Position numbers and translations under genes: made by a program
Notes under the pieces: generated by a model
Told to the model about the DNA's origin: nothing
Seen by the model: the letters and a program-made list of their open reading frames with translations, nothing else
The model's database searches: none
Source of the DNA: Burkholderia sp. WP9
Lineage (GTDB): Bacteria; Pseudomonadota; Gammaproteobacteria; Burkholderiales; Burkholderiaceae
DNA length: 64,000 bases
Reading direction: 5' to 3'
Assembly (NCBI RefSeq): GCF_900104795.1
Contig: NZ_FNTG01000001.1
Coordinates: 1,922,001-1,986,000, forward strand
Shown: one piece after another, positions 17,881 through 27,636 of the stretch
How the letters are laid out: each line of letters opens with the position of its first letter
How positions within the stretch are numbered: the first letter of the stretch is position 1

Positions 17881-18831
17881 ATGAAACTGCATCAACTCAG
17901 CACATTAGCGGCGATTGCCGATACTGGAAGTATCCGGGCCGCCGCCCGTTCGCTCGACCTGTCGCCCGCCGCCGTGACCAAGGCCATGCGTGAACTGGAA
18001 GCCGATCTACAGGCGCCGCTGGTGGTGCGCAGCGCAAGCGGCGTCGCGTTTACCGAGTTCGGCCGCGCGCTGGTCGTGCATGCGCGCGTGGTGCTCGGGC
18101 AATTGCAGCGGGCGCAAGCCGAGATCGAAGCGCTACGCGGCGCCGCCGCGGGCAAGCTGTCGATCGGCGTCACGCCGTGGGTCGCGCTGACGTTTCTGCC
18201 GCCTACCGTGCAGCGGTTCCGCCAGCGCATGCCGGAAGTGCAACTGGAATTCTTCGAAGGCTTGCTCGCGGTCGTGCAGCCGCGTCTGCGCGATGGCAGC
18301 CTCGATTTTTCGATTGGTCGGCCGCCGCCCGCGTCGCCGCAATCGGAGTTTCACAATGTGCCGCTGTTCTCCACGCATTCGGCCGTGGTCGCGCGGCGCG
18401 ATCATCCGAAAGCCGGTTGCCGCACGCTGCTCGAACTGGAAGACGCGGAGTGGGTATTGAACTGGGACCCGGCAAGCCGCGAGTCGATCTCGGACAATGT
18501 GTTCCGCAAGCGCGGCATGCAGGTGCCGCACACCATTCATCTGGCGCACTCGCTGGCGGTCGTGCTGGGTTTGCTCGCGCACACGGACATGCTCAGCATT
18601 TTTCCGTGGCCGCTCGTTGAAGTGACGCTCGCGAAGGAGCAGTTGTGGGCGCTGCCGCTGCGAGAGACGGTGGACGAAACCATCGTCAGCATCACGTCAC
18701 GCCGCGGCGCGCCGACGAGTCCGGCGGCCGCGTGCTTTCTCGAATGCCTGCGTGAAGTCATCGACGAAGGCGCGCGCTCGCAAGATGCCGAGCAGCGCCG
18801 GTTGTTTCATTCGATCGAATTGCTGCTTTAG
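17881..18831 (+). CDS. LysR-family transcriptional regulator
   Basis: LysR regulator of 316 residues. The helix-turn-helix is in residues 1-60 (GSIRAAARSLDLSPAAVTKA), followed by the effector domain beginning LSIGVTPWVALTFLPP. It resembles the CynR/TsaR-type activators. The ATG at 17881 (MKLHQLSTLAAIADTG) matches the family; an upstream start at 17836 is unlikely. It is divergent from the M20 hydrolase gene across about 115 bp, so it is the probable regulator of that hydrolase and the broken MFS gene. The inducer is unknown. Confidence 0.87.
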   Translation: MKLHQLSTLAAIADTGSIRAAARSLDLSPAAVTKAMRELEADLQAPLVVRSASGVAFTEFGRALVVHARVVLGQLQRAQAEIEALRGAAAGKLSIGVTPWVALTFLPPTVQRFRQRMPEVQLEFFEGLLAVVQPRLRDGSLDFSIGRPPPASPQSEFHNVPLFSTHSAVVARRDHPKAGCRTLLELEDAEWVLNWDPASRESISDNVFRKRGMQVPHTIHLAHSLAVVLGLLAHTDMLSIFPWPLVEVTLAKEQLWALPLRETVDETIVSITSRRGAPTSPAAACFLECLREVIDEGARSQDAEQRRLFHSIELLL

Positions 18832-18833
18832 TC

Positions 18834-18857
18834 GCGGCATGCGTGGGAGCATGCCGC
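18834..18857. terminator. Hairpin between converging genes
   Basis: Perfect 9-bp stem GCGGCATGC / GCATGCCGC with a 6-nt loop, starting 3 bp past the LysR stop and ending 10 bp before the aldehyde dehydrogenase stop. There is no T run, so it is a candidate only. Confidence 0.45.
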
Positions 18858-18866
18858 TGCGCACAC

Positions 18867-20312
18867 TCAAGCGCCGTAACCGACCACGCCCTTGATCTCC
18901 AGGAAGTCTTCCAGACCGAACTCGCCGTACTCGCGGCCATTGCCCGATTGCTTGAAGCCGCCGAACGGCGCGTCGGGATTGTAGTCCGCGTAGTTCAGAT
19001 AGATCGTGCCGGTGCGCAGGCGCTTCGCCACCGCGCGGGCGTGCTCGAGCGAGCCGGATTGCACGTAGCCGGCGAGACCGTAGAGGCTGTCGTTGGCCAT
19101 CGCGATGGCTTCATCTTCGGAGTCGTATGCGAGGATCGACAGGACGGGTCCGAAAATTTCCTCACGCGCGATCGTCATCTCCGGCGTGACCTTGCCGAAT
19201 ACCGTCGGCCGCACGAAGTAGCCGTCCTTCAATCCTTCCGGACGGCCCAAGCCGCCGGCCACCAGCGTGGCGCCCTCTTCCATGCCCACGCCGATCAGCC
19301 GCTGGATCTTGTCGAACTGCTGCTCGCTGATCACCGGCCCGAGATCCGTATCCGCCGCATTGGCAGGACCGACGCGCAGCGCTTCGGCGGCCTCTTTCGC
19401 ATAGGCCAGCGCTTCGGCTTCATGCGCACGCGGCACGAACATGCGCGTGGGCGCATCGCACGATTGGCCGCTGTTGTCGAAACAGGCACGCGTGCCACGC
19501 ATGACGGCTTCTTTCAGATCGGCGTCTTCGAGAATCAGGTTGGCCGATTTGCCGCCCAGCTCCTGATGCACGCGCTTGACCGTATCCGCCGCGGCCTTCG
19601 CGACCAGCACGCCCGCGCGCGTCGAACCGGTGAACGACATCATGTCGATGTCAGGATGCGACGACATCGCTTCGCCCACAGTGCGGCCCTCGCCGTTCAC
19701 GAGGTTGAACACGCCGGACGGCACGCCCGCTTCGTCAAGGATCTCGGCGAAGATGATCCCCGACAGCGGCGCCAGTTCCGACGGCTTGAGCACCATCGTG
19801 CAGCCTGCCGCGAGCGCGGGCGCAACCTTGGTGGTGATCTGCAAAGCCGGCCAGTTCCACGGCGTGATCAGCCCGCACACACCCACGGCTTCCTTGCGGA
19901 TCAGAATGCCGTTTTTCAGAGACTCGAACTCGAACGTGTCGAGCGTGCGGATCATCGTTTCCAGATGCGCGACGCCGGTCCACGCCTGCGCGTCGTTCGC
20001 GTACTGGAGCGGCGCGCCCATCTCGCGGCTGATCGCATGCACCATGTCGTCGTAGCGCTTGCGATAGACGTCGAGGATCGCTTGCAGCAGATCGATGCGC
20101 TCCGCGATCGTCGTTTCGCTATAGGCGGGAAACGCGCGCTTCGCGGCCGCGACGGCGCGATCGACATCCGCCGCGCTGCCGAGTGAGATCTGCGCGAACG
20201 CGGTGGCGGTGGACGGATCGATAACGTCGAGCGTGGCCGCGTTGGCCTGCTCGATCGACCCGAGCGGTTCGACCCATTGACCGTCGATATAGAACTGCTT
20301 GGCGTGTTGCAT
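18867..20312 (-). CDS. NAD(P)-dependent aldehyde dehydrogenase
   Basis: ALDH of 481 residues oxidising an aldehyde to its acid with NAD(P)+. Motifs: ITPWNWPALQITTKVAPALA for cofactor binding, FTGSTRAGVLV, the general-base Glu in QELGGKSANLI, and the nucleophilic Cys in NSGQSCDAPTR. FGGFKQSGNGREYGEFGLED marks the C terminus. The start at 20312 has AAAGGA upstream. It lies divergent from a small cupin and near an FAD amine oxidoreductase and a permease on the same strand, so it may oxidise the aldehyde made by that oxidase. The substrate is not readable; the betaine/aminobutyraldehyde-type branch is possible. Confidence 0.92.
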   Translation of the reverse strand: MQHAKQFYIDGQWVEPLGSIEQANAATLDVIDPSTATAFAQISLGSAADVDRAVAAAKRAFPAYSETTIAERIDLLQAILDVYRKRYDDMVHAISREMGAPLQYANDAQAWTGVAHLETMIRTLDTFEFESLKNGILIRKEAVGVCGLITPWNWPALQITTKVAPALAAGCTMVLKPSELAPLSGIIFAEILDEAGVPSGVFNLVNGEGRTVGEAMSSHPDIDMMSFTGSTRAGVLVAKAAADTVKRVHQELGGKSANLILEDADLKEAVMRGTRACFDNSGQSCDAPTRMFVPRAHEAEALAYAKEAAEALRVGPANAADTDLGPVISEQQFDKIQRLIGVGMEEGATLVAGGLGRPEGLKDGYFVRPTVFGKVTPEMTIAREEIFGPVLSILAYDSEDEAIAMANDSLYGLAGYVQSGSLEHARAVAKRLRTGTIYLNYADYNPDAPFGGFKQSGNGREYGEFGLEDFLEIKGVVGYGA

Positions 20313-20524
20313 GAGGCTTGTCCTTTACGTGAATGTTTCAGGTCAGACAGGGGGCCAATCGCACCCGCGGCGGCGTCACCCGCTTTACATCGACGCCGCT
20401 CAATCTGAATGTCTTCAAATCGAAATTCATCGCTACGCAGCTTTGGCTCAGACTCCGGCTTCGAATCCATTTTTCGCATCGACTCAACGATAGCGACATC
20501 GATCCAATCCACCAGGAGAGACAC

Positions 20525-20896
20525 ATGAGCACCAACACTTTCACCCGCATCGACGCTAAAGGCCCAGGCGCATCCGGCCTGAACCCGGCCCTGCACGATC
20601 CGGCCGACGTCATTCTGGAAGGCGCCAGGGCACCGCACGCCCTCAATGCTTACTCCGACGCCACCAACATGTTGTCCGCCGGCGTGTGGCAATGCGATGC
20701 GGGCACGCTGAAGCTGGCCGACCTGCCGATCCACGAAGTCTGCGTGCTGATCGAAGGCGAAGTCGTGATCACCAGCGACGACGGCCGCAGCGAACGCTAT
20801 GCAGCCGGCGACGCCTTCATCCTGCACAAAGGCTTCTCGGGCACGTGGCACATGCCGGTGGCGACCAAGAAGTACAGCATCGTGTACTGCGGTTGA
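20525..20896 (+). CDS. Cupin domain protein (DUF861 type)
   Basis: Single-domain cupin of 123 residues. The second half shows the double-stranded beta-helix pattern: LADLPIHEVCVLIEGEVVIT, SDDGRSERYAAGDAFIL and HKGFSGTWHMPVATKKY, as in the (S)-ureidoglycine aminohydrolase-like DUF861 cupins. These often sit next to amine-oxidising dehydrogenases and may act on an unstable intermediate. The ATG at 20525 has AGGAGA 6 bp upstream. It is divergent from the aldehyde dehydrogenase and is closed by a strong terminator. Confidence 0.87.
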   Translation: MSTNTFTRIDAKGPGASGLNPALHDPADVILEGARAPHALNAYSDATNMLSAGVWQCDAGTLKLADLPIHEVCVLIEGEVVITSDDGRSERYAAGDAFILHKGFSGTWHMPVATKKYSIVYCG

Positions 20897-20936
20897 TTCA
20901 CACTGCATCGCTGCATTGCTTCGTTGCTTCACCTGC

Positions 20937-20966
20937 AACCGCACCCGTTAAGGTGCGGTTTTTTTA
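20937..20966 (+). terminator. Rho-independent terminator of the cupin gene
   Basis: 9-bp stem AACCGCACC / GGTGCGGTT with a 6-nt loop, running into seven T. It lies about 40 bp past the cupin stop. Confidence 0.88.
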
Positions 20967-20981
20967 TTTCGGCGGCAACAC

Positions 20982-21014
20982 AAAAAAACGCGTCCGCCAC
21001 CACTGCGCGGACGC
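20982..21014 (-). terminator. Rho-independent terminator of the FAD oxidoreductase gene
   Basis: On the minus strand: 8-bp stem GCGTCCGC / GCGGACGC with a 9-nt loop, then G and seven T. It begins 7 bp past the oxidoreductase stop codon and faces the cupin terminator. Confidence 0.85.
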
Positions 21015-21020
21015 CATGGG

Positions 21021-22412
21021 CTACATCGGAAAACCCAGCGCCTTGATCGAATTGATCCACAAACGCCGCCAGCCGCCGCGATCGTCCGCGCCGTCGAACG
21101 CATTGAAAGTGATCTTCGCGGCGATCCAGCGCACGGGTTCCGGCGGTATATACGACGGCCCCTTGCGCGAGATGTCGAGCGACGTGATCACCGTATCGCG
21201 ATGCCATAGCATGTCGAGCCCCATCTTCGCGCCGAAGCGGCTGCCCGCCACGCCGAAGCCCGTATAACCAGCGACGAACACGCTCTTGCCGCCGTGATAG
21301 CGGCGCGCGAACACGGCTCCGCGCGAGCAGTAGTCGATCGGGCCGCCCCATGCATGCGTGAAACGCACGTCGTCGAGTTGCGGGAAGGTGCGGTAGAACG
21401 CTTCGGCGAGTTTGTAATAGGTGCTTTCGTCGCGATCGGCTGCGGGATTCGGGTCGCCGCCGAAGTGATAGCTCACCCGGCCGCCAAAGATGATGCGATT
21501 GTCTTGGGTGAGCCGGAAATAATTGAGCTGCGTGCGCGTGTCGTAAATGCCCTGGCGATTCTTCCAGCCGATGCGCGCCATCTGTTCTTCGCTCAACGGC
21601 GCGGTCGCGATGATGTGATCGCGCACCTGCATCACCCGGCGCTTGATGTCCGTCACGCCGACGTCCGCGGTGCCGGTGCCGAGCAGCACGCGCGGCGTTT
21701 CGATGCGGCCCGCCTGCGTGTGCACGATCATCGTCGCGCCGCGGTCTTCGAGGCGCGTGAGCGGCGAATGTTCATGCAGGCGCACGCCGAGTTTCAGCGC
21801 CGCGCCCTTCAGCCCCCACGCGAGCTTGGCCGGATAAATCGTGCCGCTGCGGTTGCGTGACCACATCGCACCCGCGAAGAGCGGCGAATCGAGCTGCTCG
21901 CGCGCGCCTTTACTGTCGAGCAACACCACGTCATGTCCATGCGCGACGTGCAGTTCGTAGTCGCCCTTCAGGTGACCCAGGTGGCCCGGGTCGACCGCGA
22001 CGGTCATCTCGCCGTTCCATTCGACATCCGCTTCAATGCCGTAGCGCGTCAACGACGCCTTGAAGCCGTCGAGATTGTCCTGCCCCAGCTTTTCGAGCAC
22101 GTCGAGGTCTTGCGGAAAGACCCGTGTCGCATTCGGCAGACCGTGCATCACCGAAGTCGAGATAATGCCGCCCGGACGGCCCGAAGCGCCGTAAGCCACC
22201 TTGCCCGCCTCGATCAGCACGACGTCGAGCGACGGGTCGGCTTCTTTCGCCTGAATCGCGGCCCATAAACCGGTAAAGCCGCCGCCCACCACGACCAGAT
22301 CCGCGCAAGTCGGACCGATCAGTTCCCGTTCGACAGCCGGCGCGCGCGGATTGTCCAGCCAGAACGGAAATAGCTTTACCCCTTCAAACGCGCGCTTTAA
22401 TGACTCGCTCAT
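21021..22412 (-). CDS. FAD-dependent amine oxidoreductase (DadA/PuuB-like)
   Basis: Flavoprotein of 463 residues. The dinucleotide-binding VVVGGGFTGLWAAIQAKE lies near residue 40, and KVAYGASGRPGGIISTSVMH follows; the C-terminal GKSVFVAGYTGFGVAGSR closes the FAD site. It matches the DAO family close to gamma-glutamylputrescine oxidase (PuuB), so it probably oxidises a primary or secondary amine to an aldehyde. The start at 22412 (MSESLKRAFEG) is preferred over one at 22484 that overlaps the permease 3' end. It follows the NCS1 permease by 68 bp on the same strand and is the likely partner of the aldehyde dehydrogenase at 18.9 kb. Confidence 0.87.
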   Translation of the reverse strand: MSESLKRAFEGVKLFPFWLDNPRAPAVERELIGPTCADLVVVGGGFTGLWAAIQAKEADPSLDVVLIEAGKVAYGASGRPGGIISTSVMHGLPNATRVFPQDLDVLEKLGQDNLDGFKASLTRYGIEADVEWNGEMTVAVDPGHLGHLKGDYELHVAHGHDVVLLDSKGAREQLDSPLFAGAMWSRNRSGTIYPAKLAWGLKGAALKLGVRLHEHSPLTRLEDRGATMIVHTQAGRIETPRVLLGTGTADVGVTDIKRRVMQVRDHIIATAPLSEEQMARIGWKNRQGIYDTRTQLNYFRLTQDNRIIFGGRVSYHFGGDPNPAADRDESTYYKLAEAFYRTFPQLDDVRFTHAWGGPIDYCSRGAVFARRYHGGKSVFVAGYTGFGVAGSRFGAKMGLDMLWHRDTVITSLDISRKGPSYIPPEPVRWIAAKITFNAFDGADDRGGWRRLWINSIKALGFPM

Positions 22413-22480
22413 GCTGTTTGCCTGCCTGATTTGAAAACCATTACTCGTACCGCACGATTCTGCACGCATCGGCGCGCGCT

Positions 22481-24082
22481 TCAACCTGCGTCCTGCGTGT
22501 CCAGCACCGCTTCTTCACGTTCCGCACGCGTGGCGCGCTGCGCTTTCGCCTGCCCTTGCGCGGCTGCTTTGAGCCGGCTCGCCGGGACCACCGGATGCAC
22601 GTTCATATTGCGCTGCGAACCCGCACGCAACCAGCGTCGGCCTTGCGGACCGTACACGCCGTCCGGCTCCGGGAAACACTGCAGCAACGTGAGGTAGAGC
22701 GTGCAGGCCAGCGTCAGCGAAACCGGCATGCTGATGTCGAGGCCGCCGGCGAGCTGCCCGAGCGGGCCCACGAACTGATCCGGCAGATTGACGAAGCACA
22801 GGCCGATCACCGCGCTCGGAATCCACGCGCCCATCGCGCGCCAGTTCCAGCCGTGCGTGAACCAGTAGTGGCCGCCACGACCGCCGCGATTGAACACCTG
22901 TAAATCGTCGGACAGGTAGAAGCCGCGCCGGGTCACGAAACCGATGATCATGATCATCATCCACGGGGAACTGCAGACGTTGATCAGCACCGAGAACGTC
23001 GACACGCTTTCCACCAGATTGAACGCGAAGCGGCCGAGAAAAATGAAGCCGATTGCGAGACTGCCGATCAGCAACGTGGCGCGCACACGGTTCAGGAATG
23101 TCGGAAACATGCTCGACATGTCGAGCCCGGTGCCGTACAGCGCCGTCGTGCCCGTCGACATGCCGCCGATGATCGCAATCAGGCACACCGGCAGAAAGAA
23201 CCAGTTCGGCGAGATCGCCAGCAACCCGCCCACGTAGTTATTCGACGCGATGAAATCCGGCGCCTTGCCGGCGATGATCGTCGCCGTGGCGAGGCCGAAG
23301 AAGAACGGCACGAAGGTGGCGAGTTGCGCGAGCATCACGGCGAGAATCGTGTTCTTTTTCGGCGTGTCCCGCGGAATATAGCGGGCCCAGTCGCCGAGCG
23401 TCGAGGCGAACGACACGGGATTGCTCATCGCGACCAGCACGGCGCTCACGAACGCCGGCCAGAAACCCGCCGAACCGAGCGCGACCTTGCCGGCATACGC
23501 ACTGTCGAACGGACCGGCGAACGCGGCGATACCGACCACGAACAGCAGGCTCGCGGCCCACACCGCAATCTTGTTGACCCACAGCATGAAGCGGAAACCG
23601 TAGATGCACACCGTCAGCACCAGCACCGCGAAAAGACCGTAAGCGAAGCTCAACGTCATCCCGTTGACCGGCAGGCCGAGCAGATGATTCGCGCCGCCCA
23701 CCAGCGCATCGCCCGAACTCCACACCGCCAGCGAGAAGAACGCGACCGAGGTCAGCAACGCGAGAAACGAGCCGACGATCCGCCCATGAATGCCGAAATG
23801 CGCGCCGGAGGAAACCGGGTCACTGGTGCCGTTACGCGGACCGAACAGGCTCATTGGCGCGAGGATGCACGAACCGATCAATACGCCGATCAAGATGGAA
23901 TAGACGCCCGCCTTGAACGACAGGCCGAGCAGCACTGGAAAGCTGCCGAGCACCGAGGTGGAAAAGGTATTGCAGCCGCCGAACAGCAAGCCGAACAGAT
24001 CGATCGGCCGCGCATATCGCGAGCGATCCGGAATGCGTTCGAAACCAAATGTTTCGACTTGAGTGATGCTGTTGCTGCTCAT
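22481..24082 (-). CDS. NCS1-family purine/cytosine-type permease
   Basis: Inner-membrane carrier of 533 residues with 12 hydrophobic segments, of the NCS1 (CodB/Fur-like) family. Signatures include LFGLLFGGCNTFSTSVLG in the first segment, DPVSSGAHFGIHGRIVGSFL, DWARYIPRDTPKKNT and the late AFNLVESVSTFSVLINVCSS. Substrates in the family are nucleobases, hydantoins, allantoin, and some amines. The C-terminal 50 residues are a charged tail. The start at 24082 follows GGAGACA. Being upstream of the amine oxidoreductase, it probably imports that enzyme's substrate. Confidence 0.88.
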   Translation of the reverse strand: MSSNSITQVETFGFERIPDRSRYARPIDLFGLLFGGCNTFSTSVLGSFPVLLGLSFKAGVYSILIGVLIGSCILAPMSLFGPRNGTSDPVSSGAHFGIHGRIVGSFLALLTSVAFFSLAVWSSGDALVGGANHLLGLPVNGMTLSFAYGLFAVLVLTVCIYGFRFMLWVNKIAVWAASLLFVVGIAAFAGPFDSAYAGKVALGSAGFWPAFVSAVLVAMSNPVSFASTLGDWARYIPRDTPKKNTILAVMLAQLATFVPFFFGLATATIIAGKAPDFIASNNYVGGLLAISPNWFFLPVCLIAIIGGMSTGTTALYGTGLDMSSMFPTFLNRVRATLLIGSLAIGFIFLGRFAFNLVESVSTFSVLINVCSSPWMMIMIIGFVTRRGFYLSDDLQVFNRGGRGGHYWFTHGWNWRAMGAWIPSAVIGLCFVNLPDQFVGPLGQLAGGLDISMPVSLTLACTLYLTLLQCFPEPDGVYGPQGRRWLRAGSQRNMNVHPVVPASRLKAAAQGQAKAQRATRAEREEAVLDTQDAG

Positions 24083-24351
24083 TGTCTCCGACTCCTGTAA
24101 CGGCCAGGTCAATCACAATGGCTCGCCACAAGGGTGCGGCGTCCACTTTTCTCAGATGTCTGGACGCCACTGTAAAGACAATCGCCACGGGCAAAAATAT
24201 CGTCCACCCAACCTTTACTTCGATCGCCGGCGATGTAACGGAAAAGCCTTTTCCCATAAGGCTCTACGGGCACGCTGGAAGGTCGCCTCGCGACTCGCTA
24301 CGCAGCACGGCCGGCGCAAACGTCGAAGCAAATAGCGAGAATCGATGCGTG

Positions 24352-25323
24352 TTACGCGCCGCCCGCCTGACGCGCCTGGCGGCGCTTTTTTGCCGCGGCG
24401 ACGGTTGGCAGCGGCACCGGCACCGCGCCGGACATGCCGTGCTCGATCAAAAAATCGCGGAACAGACCGGCGACGTGCGGCAAGCGTTTGTCCGACATAT
24501 GCATCACGTACCAGTCGCGTTCGATCGGATTGGCGGGCAGCGGCAGCAACGCGAGCAGGCCCGCCTGAAACTCCAGCGAACAGGCGTGCAGCGACAGGAA
24601 CGCGATACCCAGGCCAGCCTCCACCAGTTGCTTGATCGCCTCGTTGCTCGACAACTCGGAGCCGATGTGCAGCTTGTGCCCGGCGAGGCGAAACAGATTC
24701 TCGACGGTCGAGCGCGTGCCCGAACCTCGCTCCCGCACGAAAAGATTCGCGCTTTGCAGGTCGTCGAGCGACAAACGTTTTTTCTTCATCAACGCGTGCG
24801 CGGGCGAGGCGACGAATGCCATTGGATGCCTCGCGAACGCGGTCGCCGCCGTGCGCAATTCGCGCGGCGCACTGCCCATCACCGCGAGATCGATCTCATG
24901 CGTAGCCAGCATGCGGATGATGTCGGCGCGATTGCCGACCTTGAACTGCACTTTCACTTGCGGACGCGCTTCGGTAAAACGCACGAGAAACGGCGGGATC
25001 AGATACTCGGCCGTGGTGATCGCGCCGATGCGCAGCGTGCCGCCCTGCTCGCCGTGCAACGCGGCCAGATCGTCCGCCGCGCCGTTCCACAGGTCGAGGA
25101 TTTCCAGCGCATAGCGGGCGAGAATCTCGCCGGCCGCGGTCAACTGCACGCCACGTCCCACGCGCTGCAAGAGCGGCGCGCCCGCGGCCTCTTCCAGCAA
25201 ACGCACCTGGAGCGAAACGGCCGGCTGCGTGAGCCGCAATTCCTCGGCCGCGCGCGACACGCTGCCGAGCTTCGCAACCGTATGCAAGGCCTTCAACTGA
25301 CGAAACGTGGCGGCTTTTAACAT
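24352..25323 (-). CDS. LysR-family transcriptional regulator (CbbR-like)
   Basis: LysR regulator of 323 residues: TFRQLKALHTVAKLGSVSRA, then AAEELRLTQPAVSLQVRLLE and the effector domain starting RIGAITTAEYLIPPFLVRF, as in CbbR/RbcR-type proteins. The last 20 residues are Lys/Arg-rich. It lies upstream of the NCS1 permease on the same strand, 270 bp away, and divergent from a type II NADH dehydrogenase. Either could be its target. The leader and the 24083-24351 gap show no clear terminator. The inducer is unknown. Confidence 0.88.
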   Translation of the reverse strand: MLKAATFRQLKALHTVAKLGSVSRAAEELRLTQPAVSLQVRLLEEAAGAPLLQRVGRGVQLTAAGEILARYALEILDLWNGAADDLAALHGEQGGTLRIGAITTAEYLIPPFLVRFTEARPQVKVQFKVGNRADIIRMLATHEIDLAVMGSAPRELRTAATAFARHPMAFVASPAHALMKKKRLSLDDLQSANLFVRERGSGTRSTVENLFRLAGHKLHIGSELSSNEAIKQLVEAGLGIAFLSLHACSLEFQAGLLALLPLPANPIERDWYVMHMSDKRLPHVAGLFRDFLIEHGMSGAVPVPLPTVAAAKKRRQARQAGGA

Positions 25324-25479
25324 AAGTGAAAACCTATATGTTCTTCATAAACATTAAATTGTGCTGCGGTTTCCGCCGATTTTATACTGGCCTCACAGAT
25401 CAACCGGAAATCTTCGGTATCGCGCTCCACGCAGCGCCATCACCGGCCCGGCAGGAATAACGTTCGGAGGAAAGCGATC

Positions 25480-26877
25480 ATGGTCGGAATCGATCAGCAG
25501 GCAAGCGCAACAACGCAGCGTGCGCAGCATATGCAACACGCGCAGCGGACGGACAACACGGTGGCGCATCGGATCGTCATCGTCGGTGGCGGCGTGGGCG
25601 GACTCGGGCTCGCCACGCGTCTGTGCGAATCGCTCGGGCGCGCCGGTCTCGCGCACATCGTGCTGGTCGACCGCTGGCCCACGCACTTCTGGAAGCCGCT
25701 GCTGCACGAAGCCGCTTCGGGCCAGCTCGATCCCGCCACGCATCAACTGCAATATGCGGTACAGGCGCAACGGCACGGCTTCGAATTCGAACAGGGCGAG
25801 CTCACTGCGCTCAATCGCGCGCAGCGTCATATCACCCTGAGCGCGCTGCGCGATGCCAACGGCCGCGAAATCCTGCCGTCACGGCAGATCGCCTTCGACA
25901 CACTGGTGCTGGCCATGGGCAGCGTCACGCAGTATTTCGGCGTGCCCGGCGCCGCCGAACATGCATTGCCGCTCGAATCGGTCGCGCATGCCGAAGCCTT
26001 CCGCCGCAAGCTGCTCGACGCCTGCCTGCGCGCCAACCACGCACGCCGGGCACGGACCGCGCAAGCGGACACGCCGGTGTCGATCAACATCATCGGTGCT
26101 GGCGCGACCGGCGTCGAACTCGCCGCGGCGCTGCGCGACACGGTGCGCTTGCTGAATCGCTACAGCCCGTTTTCGCTCGATCCGGTGCGCGACTTTCGCA
26201 TCCGCCTGATCGAAAGCAGCGGGCGCGTACTGCCCGCGCTGTCCGAAACGATTTCGGCGCGCGCGCAGCGGATGCTCGACAGCCTCGGCGTGGAAGTGTT
26301 GAGCGCGACACGTGTCACCGAAGTACGCGCCGACGCCGTGCTGACTGAAGGCGGTGCGCCGCTCGCCAGCGACATCGCGATCTGGACAGCGGGTATCGCG
26401 GGGCCGCCGGTATTGCGCACGCTCGACGGCATCGCGGTGAACCGCAACGCGCAGGTGAACGTGAATCGCACACTGCAGTGCACGAACGACGCGAACGTGT
26501 TTGGTCTGGGCGATTGCGCGGCCTGCCCCGCCGACAACCCAGGCGCGTTCCTCGCGCCGCGTGCGCAGGTCGCGCACCAGCAGGCGCTGTTTCTCTCGCG
26601 CGCATTGAAGTGCCGCGTGGCGGGTGAAGCGCTGCCGGAGTTCATCTATCGGGACGCCGGTACGCTGGTCGGCTTCGGGCGTGAAGGCGCGATTGGCAGC
26701 CTCAGCAGCAGCCTGCTGACGCAGCCGGTGTTCGTCGACGGTTGGCTCGCTACTGCCGTCTACAAGCTCATTTATCGGCGCCACGTCATGACGCTGACCG
26801 GTTTCGCACGTATGGCGCTCGACACGGCGAGCCACTGGCTGCGCAGACGCGTGCATCCGGTGATCCGTCTGCACTGA
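25480..26877 (+). CDS. Type II NADH:quinone dehydrogenase (NDH-2)-like
   Basis: FAD protein of 465 residues that passes electrons from NADH to quinone without pumping protons, at the inner face of the membrane. First dinucleotide fold: RIVIVGGGVGGLGLATRL; second: SINIIGAGATGVELAAALRD; the FAD-site GLGDCAA near residue 345. A C-terminal stretch around LATAVYKLIYRRHVMTL is the usual membrane-attachment part. The start at 25480 has GGAGG 10 bp upstream, and a Met at 25531 is an alternative. It is divergent from the CbbR-like LysR gene. Confidence 0.88.
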   Translation: MVGIDQQASATTQRAQHMQHAQRTDNTVAHRIVIVGGGVGGLGLATRLCESLGRAGLAHIVLVDRWPTHFWKPLLHEAASGQLDPATHQLQYAVQAQRHGFEFEQGELTALNRAQRHITLSALRDANGREILPSRQIAFDTLVLAMGSVTQYFGVPGAAEHALPLESVAHAEAFRRKLLDACLRANHARRARTAQADTPVSINIIGAGATGVELAAALRDTVRLLNRYSPFSLDPVRDFRIRLIESSGRVLPALSETISARAQRMLDSLGVEVLSATRVTEVRADAVLTEGGAPLASDIAIWTAGIAGPPVLRTLDGIAVNRNAQVNVNRTLQCTNDANVFGLGDCAACPADNPGAFLAPRAQVAHQQALFLSRALKCRVAGEALPEFIYRDAGTLVGFGREGAIGSLSSSLLTQPVFVDGWLATAVYKLIYRRHVMTLTGFARMALDTASHWLRRRVHPVIRLH

Positions 26878-26886
26878 GCGAAACGA

Positions 26887-26913
26887 GGCGACTCACGGGT
26901 ATCGTGAGTCGCC
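26887..26913 (+). terminator. Hairpin after the NADH dehydrogenase gene
   Basis: Perfect 10-bp stem GGCGACTCAC / GTGAGTCGCC with a 7-nt loop, 9 bp past the stop codon. There is no T run, so termination is inferred. Confidence 0.5.
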
Positions 26914-27205
26914 ACCGGCCATCGTCCACCGACACCCCTTCACCGTGGCGCAATTCGGCGCCTACCGCGCAAGTCACTCTGCATCCCCGTGCAATCCTCC
27001 GTTCGACCGAGTCCTCGTGCTCGCTCCCACGCGGCTCGATAAACGCCAGACAACCATCCGCGTGTCATGCGGAAGCCACCATGCGCATCAAGTACCGCAA
27101 CCGAAGATGCATGCGCGATATATGACGAAATTGTCATCTTGCTCTCATCTTGAAATCGAGCAGCAAATCGTACGATGAGGCCGTTTCACTTTCGACTCGT
27201 ACCGT

Positions 27206-27613
27206 ATGCGGCATTTTCAAAGAATGCGAAGCCTGACAATGCGCATCGCCCATTTCGGCGCGGGCTTCCCGGCGCAATGGGAACGGCTTCAGATCGAACG
27301 GCCGGTCTCGCTGGCGGCCGCCCTGGTTGTCATTGCGATCAGCTCCCTGGCGTTCTGGTGGAATCAGCCTGACGGCTTGTTCGACGGCGGCCAGCCGTCC
27401 TGCGCATCCTCGTCTGCATCCGCATCATTATCTGGGAAGCCGGGTGGCCAGGACGGCGCGTTGTTCACGCGCGGCCTGCTCTCGCTCGAAGTGTTTTCCG
27501 CCATGGCGCGCACGTCGCCCCGCCCGTCGAACCCTCTGCCCGCAGCAGATCAGAGCCTGGAGGCATCCCATGCCTCCCTGTCATGCAGTCCCGTCACGCG
27601 CATGGGCCGCTGA
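27206..27613 (+). CDS. Hypothetical protein upstream of the two-component system (doubtful)
   Basis: An open frame of 135 codons (possible inner start at 27239) with one hydrophobic segment, [18 protein letters not shown], then a Ser/Pro-rich tail. It lies 23 bp before the response regulator on the same strand and could be a small envelope protein of that operon. No convincing ribosome-binding site is present and I recognise no family, so it may be chance. 26914-27205 holds nothing else I can support. Confidence 0.35.
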   Translation: MRHFQRMRSLTMRIAHFGAGFPAQWERLQIERPVSLAAALVVIAISSLAFWWNQPDGLFDGGQPSCASSSASASLSGKPGGQDGALFTRGLLSLEVFSAMARTSPRPSNPLPAADQSLEASHASLSCSPVTRMGR

Positions 27614-27636
27614 AAAGCGTCACCGGAGAAAACACC

